DNA of 64,000 nt from NCBI RefSeq assembly GCF_008087665.1, contig NZ_CP042912.1, positions 2,170,001 through 2,234,000 on the forward strand. The letters are read 5' to 3'. Shown one piece after another: positions 17,931 through 26,707 of the stretch (the first letter of the stretch is position 1; each line of letters starts with the position of its first letter). The notes below the pieces were generated by a model. That model was not told where the DNA came from. It worked only from the letters and a program-made list of their open reading frames with translations, and did not search any database. Both the position numbers and the translations under genes were made by a program. The stretch is from Mariniblastus fucicola (GTDB lineage: Bacteria; Planctomycetota; Planctomycetia; Pirellulales; Pirellulaceae).

Positions 17931-18133
17931 TTACGTCAACTCGACTCTTTCCAGACCGTTTATTCAGACGGGAAAACGCATGATTCGCGGCAGGGTTTGA
18001 GGTTTCGCAAATCGAATGGGTGGTTTTGGTAAAATTTGTCGAAAGACCTATTTTTTGCGCGAACAATATTTGTTAAAACTTGCCCTTCGTAAAACACGTG
18101 GCAGAGTCTTTGACTTAGTCACATGAAGCGTGA

Positions 18134-18204
18134 TGCCCGATGGTGTAATGGCAACACTACGGTTTTTGGTACCGTCATTCTAGGTTCGAGTCCTAGTCGG
18201 GCAA
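18134..18204 (+). tRNA. tRNA-Gln (TTG anticodon)
   Basis: Acceptor arms TGCCCGA (18134-18140) and TCGGGCA (18197-18203); anticodon stem ACGGT/ACCGT with loop TTTTGGT and anticodon TTG at 18166-18168; T arm CTAGG-TTCGAGT-CCTAG. No CCA is encoded. Confidence 0.97.
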
Positions 18205-18322
18205 CTCGCTTTTTTCTTTGCCGTTCTGGCTGCCAATCACAGGCCGATTTTTCCTGCGGGAACGGTTTGTGCTAACATGAATTGAACTCGTCCTTTCGTG
18301 CAAATTCTCCAGAACGTTTGCC

Positions 18323-19366
18323 ATGCTGATTGAATTTCGCTGCGGCAACTACTCGCGTTTTGACGCTGCCACAGGCCAGTACACCGTTTGCGGACAACGC
18401 ATGCAAGCGGACGCCGAAGACGCCGGAATGATCGTCAGCTGCCCTCGTTGCAAACAGGACTGCGAAGTCCCCGTGCCAAAGAAAGCTCGCGGCGCAGGCA
18501 AACGAAAGTCCTCCGATCAAGGGAGTCCTGAAGGCAAACCGAATCCGCGAAAGTCAGCGAATCCCGGGAAGTCCGGCGCTGCAAATTCTGCTGCGAAAAA
18601 GGCTCCGGCATCGTTGGAAGAAGAAGCCTTGATCGCTCAGTCGAGGCAGCGTCCGACAGCGGCTGCTCCGAAAGCCAAATCGCAGCGTTGCCCCAAGTGC
18701 GGCGGCGTCCTCGACAGCCGCGGCGTCTGTGGCGAATGCCGTTGGGTTCGACCGCGGTTCGCAAAAGCAAATCAGTCGCTCGAAGAAATGGAAATGGAGC
18801 CCGCAGGCATGATGCTCTGGTTCTCCCAAATCCTGTCCGAAGGCGTGCCGATGAACCTGCTGTGCATGGCGGCAAACATTGCGATCCCGATGCTGCTCAG
18901 TGCTCTGATGGCGTTCGCGCTCTTCGTCATGGGCGGTTTTATGGGAGGTTTCTTTTTCCTGATTATGCTGGCGATGTTGCTGCTGTACATTGGATTGGCG
19001 TACAAGGGCTACCAGTTTTTGCGTGACGGAAACGCCAGGCTCGCGTGGTTTCAAAAGCCGTTTTGGAACGGAATTCTTGCCTTCTGCCGGTCGAGAAAAT
19101 GGAAAGGCATCGACGCGAAGCTTAAAAACCGAAACGTGGTCGACTTTCACGGCGAAGCCATCACCGACGAACAGCTGATTGCTCAAAAAGAGTTCCGGTC
19201 GGCGCAGGTGTTGGACCTCGAAGGCACACTGATTACTGACAAGACGATCGAACAGCTTTATCAGCTCAAGTATTTGCAGTGTCTCGTCGTGCGGAACACA
19301 GAAGTCTCCCATCTGGCGGTCACTCGATTGCAGCAGTCGTTTCCCAAGCTATGGATTTGGCACTAG
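18323..19366 (+). CDS. Membrane protein with two zinc ribbons and leucine-rich-repeat-like tail
   Basis: A 347-residue protein. The N-terminus has a zinc-ribbon-like pair (VCGQRMQADAEDAG then SCPRCKQDCEVP), a Lys/Ala/Pro-rich linker to about residue 120, a second ribbon (RCPKCGGVLDSRGVCGECRW), two membrane segments at about 180-240, and a C-terminal region from about 270 with LRR-like strands (AQVLDLEGTLITDKTIEQLYQLKYLQCLVV). I know of no function for this layout. The following methyltransferase gene overlaps its last 16 bases, so the two are probably coexpressed. Confidence 0.75.
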   Translation: MLIEFRCGNYSRFDAATGQYTVCGQRMQADAEDAGMIVSCPRCKQDCEVPVPKKARGAGKRKSSDQGSPEGKPNPRKSANPGKSGAANSAAKKAPASLEEEALIAQSRQRPTAAAPKAKSQRCPKCGGVLDSRGVCGECRWVRPRFAKANQSLEEMEMEPAGMMLWFSQILSEGVPMNLLCMAANIAIPMLLSALMAFALFVMGGFMGGFFFLIMLAMLLLYIGLAYKGYQFLRDGNARLAWFQKPFWNGILAFCRSRKWKGIDAKLKNRNVVDFHGEAITDEQLIAQKEFRSAQVLDLEGTLITDKTIEQLYQLKYLQCLVVRNTEVSHLAVTRLQQSFPKLWIWH

Positions 19367-20205
19367 TGTTTGAGTCGGAACAGTACGAGCTGATTGATTT
19401 CGGAGACGGCACGAAGGTCGAGCGTTTTGGCGACAGGATCGTGGCGCGAGAAAGTCCTTCGGTCGAAATGTTTGAGCCAAAAATGCCGCTGGGCGAAGTC
19501 GAAGTCGATGCGAGTTTTGACAGTCGCGATGGCGATTGTCGTTGGCACGGCGAGCTTGATTCGGAATGGGCTACATCGCACAGTCAGAGCCAGTTTTCGC
19601 TGCGACAAACGCCAACCGGGCAAGTCGGTGTGTTTCCGGAACAGGCTGCGAATTGGGATTGGATTGCGAAACACGCGGACGTAGTTTCAGGCAAAAAAGC
19701 GATCAATCTGTTTGCCTACACCGGTGGCTCGACATTGGCCCTCGCTGCGGCGGGTGCTCACATCACTCATGTCGATTCGGCCTCCAGCGTCGTTACGTGG
19801 GCTCGCGAAAACGCAGCGAAATCCGGATTGGCGGACCGACCAATTCGTTGGATCGTCGAGGATGCGATGAAGTTTGTGCAACGCGAGATCAAACGCGGCA
19901 ACTCCTACGACATCTTCGTGGCTGATCCTCCTTCATTCGGCCGCGGCAAAAAGAACGAGACCTGGAAGATTGAACGCGACCTCGAAGATCTTGTTGAACT
20001 CGCGAAAGCGCTTTGTCCTGATCCGAAGATGGTCATCTTGAGCTGCCACACGCCGACTTGGGACGCGTCTGATCTTGAGTTCGTTCTGGAGCGTCAATTC
20101 GCGTCGCACAGTGAGAAGTTCGAGGCGTTTGCGTTGTCGCTCAATACCAACGATGGCCGAACATTGCCTTCGGGAGATTGTGCCCGATTCGTGGTGGAGG
20201 ACTAA
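19351..20205 (+). CDS. SAM-dependent methyltransferase, RlmI/RlmK-like
   Basis: A 284-residue class I methyltransferase. The start is ATG 19351, which overlaps the end of the previous gene by 16 bases. The SAM-binding motif is AINLFAYTGGSTLALAAAG, followed by HVDSASSVVTWARENA and the catalytic-type motif DPPSFGRGKKNETWKI, as in 23S rRNA cytosine methyltransferases of the RlmI/RlmK group. It lacks the N-terminal PUA domain of RlmI. The next gene, an rRNA/tRNA 2'-O-methyltransferase-type protein, begins 2 nt later, giving a small RNA-modification operon. Confidence 0.88.
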   Translation: MDLALVFESEQYELIDFGDGTKVERFGDRIVARESPSVEMFEPKMPLGEVEVDASFDSRDGDCRWHGELDSEWATSHSQSQFSLRQTPTGQVGVFPEQAANWDWIAKHADVVSGKKAINLFAYTGGSTLALAAAGAHITHVDSASSVVTWARENAAKSGLADRPIRWIVEDAMKFVQREIKRGNSYDIFVADPPSFGRGKKNETWKIERDLEDLVELAKALCPDPKMVILSCHTPTWDASDLEFVLERQFASHSEKFEAFALSLNTNDGRTLPSGDCARFVVED

Positions 20206-20207
20206 TC

Positions 20208-21005
20208 GTGGAAGTCATCTCGAGCCACCAGAACCCCAGAATTAAAAAGCTGATCAAGCTTCACAGTTCTCGAGGTCGGCAGAAGCAAAACCGCATCGCG
20301 GTGTTCGGCAGTCGTGAAATTCTGAGAGCGCTTCGTTCCGGAGTTGCACCCGACGAGATCTTCGTTTGCGAGCCTCTGGCGGACGCGAAAATACTGACTG
20401 AGATTCGCGAGTTGGTTGCTGGGTTCGAGTCCTTGACTCGTTTGGTGCCGACAGAGCTGTTTGAAAAGATTTGCTTTGGAGATCGAACCGACGGGATCGT
20501 GATGACTGCCGATCGGCCAGAACTTTCGATGGATCGCGTCTTCGATCAGTCTCCGGCTCCGATCATCGCGGTCGTCGAGTCCATCGAGAAACCTGGGAAC
20601 CTGGGCGCGATTTTGCGCAGCGCAGACGGAGCAGGGCTCGACGGATTGATCGTCGCCGATCCGCTGACCGACTGGTTCCACCCGAACACGATCCGTTCAA
20701 GTCTTGGGACGTGCTTTTCGGTGCCCGGTAGCGTGATTGATACAGAAACGTTGCGGCAGCGGTTGATTGACGATGAGTTTCAGGTCATCGTGGCGTCGCT
20801 TCAGGGCGCGACAGACTTCTATGAAGCTGATCTGACGAAGAAAACCGCGATCGTGTTGGGCAACGAAGCCAAGGGCGTCAGCGATGCGTGGGTTCGAGGC
20901 GAGTTTCAAATGGCAAAGTTGCCGATGCTGGGTATCGCCGACAGTTTGAACGTGTCCGCAACGGCAGCAGCGATGTTCTACGAAGCGAGACGGCAGCGTC
21001 GGTAG
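20208..21005 (+). CDS. TrmH/SpoU family RNA 2'-O-methyltransferase
   Basis: A 265-residue SPOUT enzyme; GTG 20208 is preferred because it lies 2 nt after the previous stop and leads into EVISSHQNPRIKKLIKL, the usual N-terminus. The three SPOUT motifs are present: VVESIEKPGNLGAILRSADG, VLGNEAKGVSDAW and LPMLGIADSLNVSATAAA. An N-terminal substrate-binding subdomain (KQNRIAVFGSREILRAL) precedes them. The enzyme methylates a ribose in rRNA or tRNA; the exact site cannot be told. Confidence 0.92.
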   Translation: MEVISSHQNPRIKKLIKLHSSRGRQKQNRIAVFGSREILRALRSGVAPDEIFVCEPLADAKILTEIRELVAGFESLTRLVPTELFEKICFGDRTDGIVMTADRPELSMDRVFDQSPAPIIAVVESIEKPGNLGAILRSADGAGLDGLIVADPLTDWFHPNTIRSSLGTCFSVPGSVIDTETLRQRLIDDEFQVIVASLQGATDFYEADLTKKTAIVLGNEAKGVSDAWVRGEFQMAKLPMLGIADSLNVSATAAAMFYEARRQRR

Positions 21006-21014
21006 CAGTGCGTT

Positions 21015-21761
21015 CTACGCCGTGCGTTGACGGACCGCGATAGGACGTGCCGTAACAGGTCGGACTGGAATCGCAGTTCGAACAGGCTTCATCCAGCGGA
21101 GAAGCACAAGGAAAACCGCACCCCAAAAGAGCACGAACATGAACATCTGTCCAAGATTCGTTTGGCCGAAAACACCATCGTTCGCCGTAAGATGAAACGT
21201 CGGAGCCAACGCTCCGTCGACTGGTGTATTGATGCTCACGCGGACCAGTTCTGTGCTTTCGGGAGTAAACAGCTTCATGAAATCGTAGCCCAGATCGAAC
21301 TTCAATTCGGCTTCTGGTCGGGACGAAGAAGTTTCGTAGCCCGGAACGATGATCTGATGAGCACCCAAGTTGGTGTCGGTCAGCAGGTTTCCACCAATCG
21401 GGCTTTGGATCTGAACGTTCAGTTTCGAAAGATTGAAACTGTCTTCGCTGGAAATCTGGTCGACGTCCAGAAACAACGTCATCGTGTTGACTGAGTCATA
21501 GCCGTTGTCATTGAAGAACTGCCATAGTTCGCCGGCGGTGAGCTCAACGGTCCCCAGATTTTGGTCACCCTTCATTTCAAAAGATGCCGCAACGAGCTTG
21601 GACAAGCAGGGCGAGCAAGAATAGTCGCCGATCGCGATGTTGGCTCTTGAGAGGCCCTCTTCGATGATCACTTCATCAGCGGATGAGGAAGCAAACAAAC
21701 AGGCCATCGCGAGAAACAACGCGGAGAATGCAATTCCAGTTGTGCAGTACAGCTGACGCAT
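21015..21761 (-). CDS. Exported protein with C-terminal membrane anchor, unknown function
   Basis: A 248-residue protein if it starts at ATG 21761, where a signal peptide begins (TTGIAFSALFLAMACLFASSSA). The mature part has a Cys-x-x-Cys (DYSCSPCLSKL) and beta-rich sequence, and it ends with one membrane segment (MFMFVLFWGAVFLVLLRW) and a short Pro/Val/Arg cytosolic tail. I do not recognise a family. It is convergent with the TrmH gene, the two stops being only 9 bp apart. Confidence 0.7.
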   Translation of the reverse strand: MRQLYCTTGIAFSALFLAMACLFASSSADEVIIEEGLSRANIAIGDYSCSPCLSKLVAASFEMKGDQNLGTVELTAGELWQFFNDNGYDSVNTMTLFLDVDQISSEDSFNLSKLNVQIQSPIGGNLLTDTNLGAHQIIVPGYETSSSRPEAELKFDLGYDFMKLFTPESTELVRVSINTPVDGALAPTFHLTANDGVFGQTNLGQMFMFVLFWGAVFLVLLRWMKPVRTAIPVRPVTARPIAVRQRTA

Positions 21762-21925
21762 TAAATAGACCCACGCACAATCTTGATGTTCAATACAATG
21801 TAGGCTTCCATAATATCTCCATAGATCGGAATTGGAAGCCTCGCGGTTACAAGCTGGCAAAAATATGACAGATGTGGAGGTTCACCCAGTTGTTCGGGAT
21901 TAATTGCCCAGTTGTCCGGCTTAAA

Positions 21926-22705
21926 TCATCTGGCCTTTTCATCGTCGTAAAGGAGTTCCAAGCCTACTTTAGACTTGAATAAGGTCGTAGGCTGCATAAT
22001 CGGCAATGTTACAAACCGTAATAGTTCCAGCGTGGAATAGGCTTCCAGCTTGCGAGCCGACGTTACGACGGACTGCCGAAGCATTGAGAATCTGCCTTGT
22101 GAGGCGATGCCGCGGCTAAAGAAAAGCTCCTCGATCGCATAGAAATCTTCATCGAATCCACCGAAAGCCTCAAACGCGTCTTTGCGGCAAAACATAAAAC
22201 ATCCAGCAGCCCAACCTCCGATCGATTGCCAACCGATCTTGACGGCGTAGAACATCGCCCACTTCACAACCGACAGTTTGATCTCCGGAGCGATATCAAC
22301 AGCCGCTCCGCCACCAGCCGCGCCCTTGGCGAGCTGATCCAATGCCGCGGCGAGCGTCGCAGCAGGTAGCAGCGTGTCGGCGTCAAGAAAAAACAGCCAC
22401 GGAGTGTCGCAGGTCCGAGCACCCGCGTTTCGGACGGCGCCAATGTTTCTCAAGCTGACATCAATGACTTCAGCACCATGTTCGATCGCGACTTCTCGCG
22501 TCAAATCTGTAGACGCGTCGTTGACGACGACAACTTTCGCCGGATGATCGATCTCTTGCAGCGACTGCTGAACCGTGGCCAGCGTATTCGGCAAATAGTT
22601 CTCTTCGTTGTGAGCCGGAATCACGATCGTGAAATCGCGCCAATCCGAACGATGTTTGCCAATCGTTGGCCGCGAGGGTTTTCCGTCGACGTTCATAAGG
22701 TGCAT
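21926..22705 (-). CDS. Glycosyltransferase family 2 protein
   Basis: A 259-residue GT-A enzyme. It shows FTIVIPAHNEENYLPNTL at the nucleotide-sugar site, VVVVNDASTDLTREVA, the metal-binding DAD (FFLDADTLLP) and CRKDAFEAFGGFDEDFYAIEE near the acceptor site. GT2 enzymes build polysaccharides or modify lipids and proteins. Starts at 22705 and 22696 are both possible. It is divergent from glgC and no other sugar-transfer gene is adjacent. Confidence 0.88.
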   Translation of the reverse strand: MHLMNVDGKPSRPTIGKHRSDWRDFTIVIPAHNEENYLPNTLATVQQSLQEIDHPAKVVVVNDASTDLTREVAIEHGAEVIDVSLRNIGAVRNAGARTCDTPWLFFLDADTLLPAATLAAALDQLAKGAAGGGAAVDIAPEIKLSVVKWAMFYAVKIGWQSIGGWAAGCFMFCRKDAFEAFGGFDEDFYAIEELFFSRGIASQGRFSMLRQSVVTSARKLEAYSTLELLRFVTLPIMQPTTLFKSKVGLELLYDDEKAR

Positions 22706-22938
22706 GCGTCAGGTTGACGTCCGACTAACACAATCCATCGTGTCTCAGCTACAATCCCGAATACCGGAAGCCTTTGACACTGAATCGAAAGCGTTTGATT
22801 GGAAGCCAGCATCTCTTCCGGGTCAACTCGTCGATACCCTGAATGTAGCCAGTGTGCGTACTCCAATCGCAAATTTTCGAGCGTTAGTTCGACGAGTTCG
22901 ATTCGAGATACAGCATTCGATTTGCGGAGGAGAACTCG

Positions 22939-24243
22939 ATGAAAGATGTAATGGCCGTCATTCTTGCCGGCGGAAAAGGTTCACGACTTGAGCCGCTGAC
23001 TCGCGATCGCGCCAAGCCCGCCGTTCCTTTTGGTGGCGGCTATCGGATCGCGGACTTTGCGCTATCGAATTGCCTCAACAGTGGCATCCGTAAGATTCTG
23101 TTGCTGACTCAGTACAAAGCCATCAGTCTCGATCGCCACATCAACACCGGCTGGCGCCAGTTTTTCTGCCGGGAGCTTGGCGAGTTCATCGACATCGTTC
23201 CTCCGCAACAGCGTATCGACGAGCACTGGTATCAGGGGACTGCCGACGCGGTCTATCAGAATATCTACACGATTGAAAAAGAGAAACCAAACAGCGTTCT
23301 GATCCTTGCCGGCGATCACATCTACAAGATGAACTACGGCGCGATGGTCGACTACCATGAAAAAATGAAAGCCGACCTGACTGTCGCGGCTTTGCAAGTC
23401 GATCCCGAGGAAGCGAAATCGTTTGGCGTGATGCAAGTCAACGAGCAAAATCGCATCGTCGGATTTGAGGAGAAACCGGATGCCCCGAAATCGATCCCCG
23501 GTGATCCGAACCAATGCCTGGCAAGCATGGGCGTGTATGTTTTTTCAGCTCGCTTTTTGTTTGAACAACTGCTTCGAGACGCGAACCAGCCTGACAGCCA
23601 ACGGGACTTCGGCAAGAACATTATTCCGTCGGTGATTGATTCGCATCGTGTGTTCGCATTTCCGTTTCAGGATGAAAATCGTAAGTCGCAGGCGTACTGG
23701 CGAGACGTCGGCACGATCGACGCTTACTACGACGCCAATATGGATTTGATTAGCGTTGATCCGATGCTGAATATGTACGATCAGCAGTGGCCGATTCGCA
23801 CGTTCCAGGAAAACTGTCCGCCGCCAAAATTCGTCTTTGGCGGAGACGACGAAGAAGGCCGTGTGGGCATGGCAACGGACTCGATCGTTTGTCCCGGCAG
23901 CATCATTTCCGGAGGTCGAGTAGAACGTTCGATCGTCGGACTGCATTGCCGCATCAACAGCTTCGCCAACGTCTCCGATTCGATTCTGTTCGACAGCGTC
24001 ACGGTAGGTCGTCACGCTCAAGTCAGGCGCGCGATCATCGACAAAGGAGTCAGCATTCCATCGGGCACGCGAATTGGTTTCGATCTCGAGGCCGATCGGA
24101 AACGGGGTTTGACCGTCACCGAAAGCGGCATTGTCGTGATCGGCAAGGGCGACGTGATTTCCAAAGTTCACGACGAAGCTAATGCCGAAGGGACCGTGCC
24201 GGCTCCTCACCTGAACCAGAAAACTCAGCGTCAAAACCGATGA
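22939..24243 (+). CDS. glgC: Glucose-1-phosphate adenylyltransferase
   Basis: A 434-residue enzyme of ADP-glucose synthesis for glycogen. ATG 22939 has a strong ribosome site GGAGGAG (22926-22932). The nucleotidyltransferase signature is ILAGGKGSRLEPLTRDRAKPAV, followed by YRIADFALSNCLNSGI, GTADAVYQNIY, the catalytic LAGDHIYKMNY, and GFEEKP. The C-terminal left-handed beta-helix region is present (GSIISGGRVERSIVGLHCRINS). Length matches the family. Other glycogen genes are not nearby. Confidence 0.95.
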   Translation: MKDVMAVILAGGKGSRLEPLTRDRAKPAVPFGGGYRIADFALSNCLNSGIRKILLLTQYKAISLDRHINTGWRQFFCRELGEFIDIVPPQQRIDEHWYQGTADAVYQNIYTIEKEKPNSVLILAGDHIYKMNYGAMVDYHEKMKADLTVAALQVDPEEAKSFGVMQVNEQNRIVGFEEKPDAPKSIPGDPNQCLASMGVYVFSARFLFEQLLRDANQPDSQRDFGKNIIPSVIDSHRVFAFPFQDENRKSQAYWRDVGTIDAYYDANMDLISVDPMLNMYDQQWPIRTFQENCPPPKFVFGGDDEEGRVGMATDSIVCPGSIISGGRVERSIVGLHCRINSFANVSDSILFDSVTVGRHAQVRRAIIDKGVSIPSGTRIGFDLEADRKRGLTVTESGIVVIGKGDVISKVHDEANAEGTVPAPHLNQKTQRQNR

Positions 24244-24312
24244 GGCATCGTCGCGTGGTCTCGCAATCGGTTTAACGATAGTGCGCTTGTTCGGACTTGC
24301 GTTTGCCAAGCA

Positions 24313-24879
24313 TTAGCCGCGAAGAGAAATCACTTTGGTCGATGCGACTTTGTCGTGAAGGCATTTTCTGTCCGCGCCAAATATCGACACAGCATTGACC
24401 AGCCCAATCAGTCCTCCGATTACCGGGATGATAGTAATCAGCCACAGCCAAAGGTATCGCATCAGGAATAGCCGTCCCAGCGGCACCAGCTGATTGTCAT
24501 CTCCCAGAATTCTCGTTTTCATCGCCAGTTTGCCGATGGTTTGTCCCTGCTTGGCCAGTAGATATCCGTTGAGCAAAAAGAAAGCCGCGGTGAGGGAGAT
24601 CAGCATCAGAACTGTTTCTGCCACAAAGTCCTGCAGGTGCCTCGGTTCGAGCGAAGCGGTCTCAAAATAGCTCGGGTCGACGAGGATCCCGTAGACCATG
24701 ATCAAAACGAAATAGGGAACCATCATCACGAGTAACAGCAGGATCGAGTCGATGAAATTTCCAGCGAAACGTTGCCAAAGCGTTGCAAGTGGCAATTCGC
24801 TAACAGCCAATGGAGTCTTGGTCTGGTCAACTGGCGCCGGGGCATAAGGATTAAGTTCAGACACAGGCTTGTCGCTCAA
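24313..24879 (-). CDS. RDD family membrane protein
   Basis: A 188-residue protein with a soluble N-terminus and three to four membrane segments. The RDD-type start reads ATLWQRFAGNFIDSILLLLVM (Arg and Asp in the first segment), and KQGQTIGKLAMKTRILGDD is the conserved cytoplasmic loop. Function is unknown; some members affect ion homeostasis. Its ATG overlaps the trpF stop by 4 bases, so the two are translationally coupled. Confidence 0.88.
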   Translation of the reverse strand: MSDKPVSELNPYAPAPVDQTKTPLAVSELPLATLWQRFAGNFIDSILLLLVMMVPYFVLIMVYGILVDPSYFETASLEPRHLQDFVAETVLMLISLTAAFFLLNGYLLAKQGQTIGKLAMKTRILGDDNQLVPLGRLFLMRYLWLWLITIIPVIGGLIGLVNAVSIFGADRKCLHDKVASTKVISLRG

Positions 24880-25526
24880 TTTGGTTTGGATTCGGATACA
24901 AATTTTCGAACCAGAGTAGCATTTTTGATTCCCGGACCGGATTCCACGCCGCTCGCGACATCGACTCCGCCGGGCTCACAGGCAGCGATCGCCATCGCAA
25001 CGTTGTCCGGATTCAATCCACCGGCCAACAGCCACGGCACTGAAATTTTGAGCCGCTCAATCGAATCCCAGTCCAGCTGATTGCCTGTTCCGCCAAACGA
25101 GCCTGCCGATGCGGCGTCCAGCAAAATCGCATCGACGCCGGCGTCTTGCCACTGATCGATTTCAGATTGCGCTTTCTCGAAATCGTTGTCCATGATTCGG
25201 ACGGCTCGAATGGATTTCGTTTCTGGTTGGTTCGCTTTCAATTCCGCAACGATCGAAGGCTCTTCGTCGCCATGAAATTGAACGTGGCTCAAACCAACCA
25301 GCGCTACGATTTCGCAAATGTCTGCGACCGTCGAATTGACAAAAACGCCGACGACGGCGATCTTGCCGCTGACTGACTCGGCGATCGTTCGAGCCAATTC
25401 AGGGCTGACGAATCGCTTGCTACGCTCGTAAAAGTTCAGCCCAATCGCATCGGCACCCGATTCGTGCGTAGAAACGGCGTCTTCGGTGCGCGTAATGCCG
25501 CAGATTTTGGTTCGAATCGGTTTCAT
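24876..25526 (-). CDS. trpF: Phosphoribosylanthranilate isomerase
   Basis: A 216-residue TIM-barrel enzyme of tryptophan synthesis. It has TKICGITRTEDA with the catalytic Cys, GADAIGLNFYERSKRFVSPE, VQFHGDEEP, DAILLDAAS (catalytic Asp), PWLLAGGLNPDNV and GVDVASGVESGPGIKN at the phosphate site. All key residues are present. It is not with other trp genes and instead sits before an RDD gene. Confidence 0.95.
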   Translation of the reverse strand: MKPIRTKICGITRTEDAVSTHESGADAIGLNFYERSKRFVSPELARTIAESVSGKIAVVGVFVNSTVADICEIVALVGLSHVQFHGDEEPSIVAELKANQPETKSIRAVRIMDNDFEKAQSEIDQWQDAGVDAILLDAASAGSFGGTGNQLDWDSIERLKISVPWLLAGGLNPDNVAMAIAACEPGGVDVASGVESGPGIKNATLVRKFVSESKPN

Positions 25527-25598
25527 GAACTCAGTTGGACAGAAATTGAGGTCGTAGATATCCTAACGCGACAAAACTTTCTCTACACAAACTAAACC

Positions 25599-26657
25599 GT
25601 GAACCCAACTCACACAATTCAGGATTTGAGCCGTCCAAGATTTCTTGCCGACCACGCTCGGCTTCCGATGATGGTCTGTGGCATCGCCGGAGTTTCCGGC
25701 TACAACGCTTTTCACTGGTTTCGCGATCGGTATGGCGATCAAGTCATCGGTCAGCGCCCGCGTCGGAACTGGAACCTGACGGGTGATGGAATCGTCGGCC
25801 ACGATCTTTCCGAGGTGGACCAGATTCGTGAAGTTCTGGCAACGAACAATGTGCGGACCGTCATCAATTGCGGAGGGAGCTGTGCACTCAAGGCGTGCGA
25901 ATGCGATCCAGAGATGGCTCAGCAGTTGAACGTCACCAACGTAAGCCATCTGCTCGACGTGATCGAAGGCACCGACATTCGGCTGGTTCATCTTTCGATT
26001 GACCTCGTTTACTCCGGAGCAGGGCAGGGCGGTCATATCGAAACCGACCCGACGGATCCCGTCACGGTCTACGGCCGTACGATGGTCGAAGCCGAGCAAC
26101 TGGTGATGGATCGCCGCCCCGATTCGTGCATTTTGCGTATTTCGCTGCCGATGGGGATCAGCTTCAACGGTCACGCCGGAGCCATCGATTGGATTCAGAA
26201 CCGGTTTGCGAAAGGCCGACCGGCGACGTTGTATTTTGACGAAGTGCGAACGCCGACGTTTGTCGAGTGTCTTAACGAAGTCGTTGAAGAAGTTGCCGTC
26301 AGCGACATGTCTGGCATCTTTCATTGTGGCGGGCCGCGGCGATTGTCGTTGTACGAGATTGCTCAAATCGTAAACCGGGTCGGCGGCTACGATCCTGAGC
26401 TGCTGATTGGTTGTCCGCGAATTGAAGCCGGACCAATGCCGCCGCGAGCCGGCGATGTGACGATGGATTCCAGCCGCCTGGCCAATGCACTTGGCCGCGA
26501 TCCTTTTGCGCCGTGGCCTCATTGCGATTCGATGGTGCCGACCGATCGAAACTGGCACTACGAACGGGCCAGCGGAGCCGAATTTCTTACCGACGGTTCG
26601 CTGGAGTGGATTGAACGCGTACTCTATCGCCGCAGCTTTGCGCATCCAAGACGCTAA
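25599..26657 (+). CDS. RmlD-like SDR with altered YxxxK
   Basis: A 352-residue protein of the dTDP-4-dehydrorhamnose reductase/sugar nucleotide family. The Rossmann motif is CGIAGVSGYNAFHWF and STDLVY-type SIDLVYSGAGQGG follows. Where the family has YGRTK the sequence is YGRTM, so the catalytic Lys is Met162 (Tyr158 is kept). GTG 25599 gives the full length; ATG 25668 would begin right before the glycine motif and is also possible. It may be a non-catalytic or altered reductase. No rhamnose genes are nearby. Confidence 0.75.
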   Translation: MNPTHTIQDLSRPRFLADHARLPMMVCGIAGVSGYNAFHWFRDRYGDQVIGQRPRRNWNLTGDGIVGHDLSEVDQIREVLATNNVRTVINCGGSCALKACECDPEMAQQLNVTNVSHLLDVIEGTDIRLVHLSIDLVYSGAGQGGHIETDPTDPVTVYGRTMVEAEQLVMDRRPDSCILRISLPMGISFNGHAGAIDWIQNRFAKGRPATLYFDEVRTPTFVECLNEVVEEVAVSDMSGIFHCGGPRRLSLYEIAQIVNRVGGYDPELLIGCPRIEAGPMPPRAGDVTMDSSRLANALGRDPFAPWPHCDSMVPTDRNWHYERASGAEFLTDGSLEWIERVLYRRSFAHPRR

Positions 26658-26707
26658 AGCATGCGTGAGTTTGCGCACTGTTCCACGATCTATTAAACGC
26701 GGTGCGG

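Noticed and set aside
23545-24309. 254-codon open frame on the minus strand
   Set aside because: Antisense to glgC; no motif.
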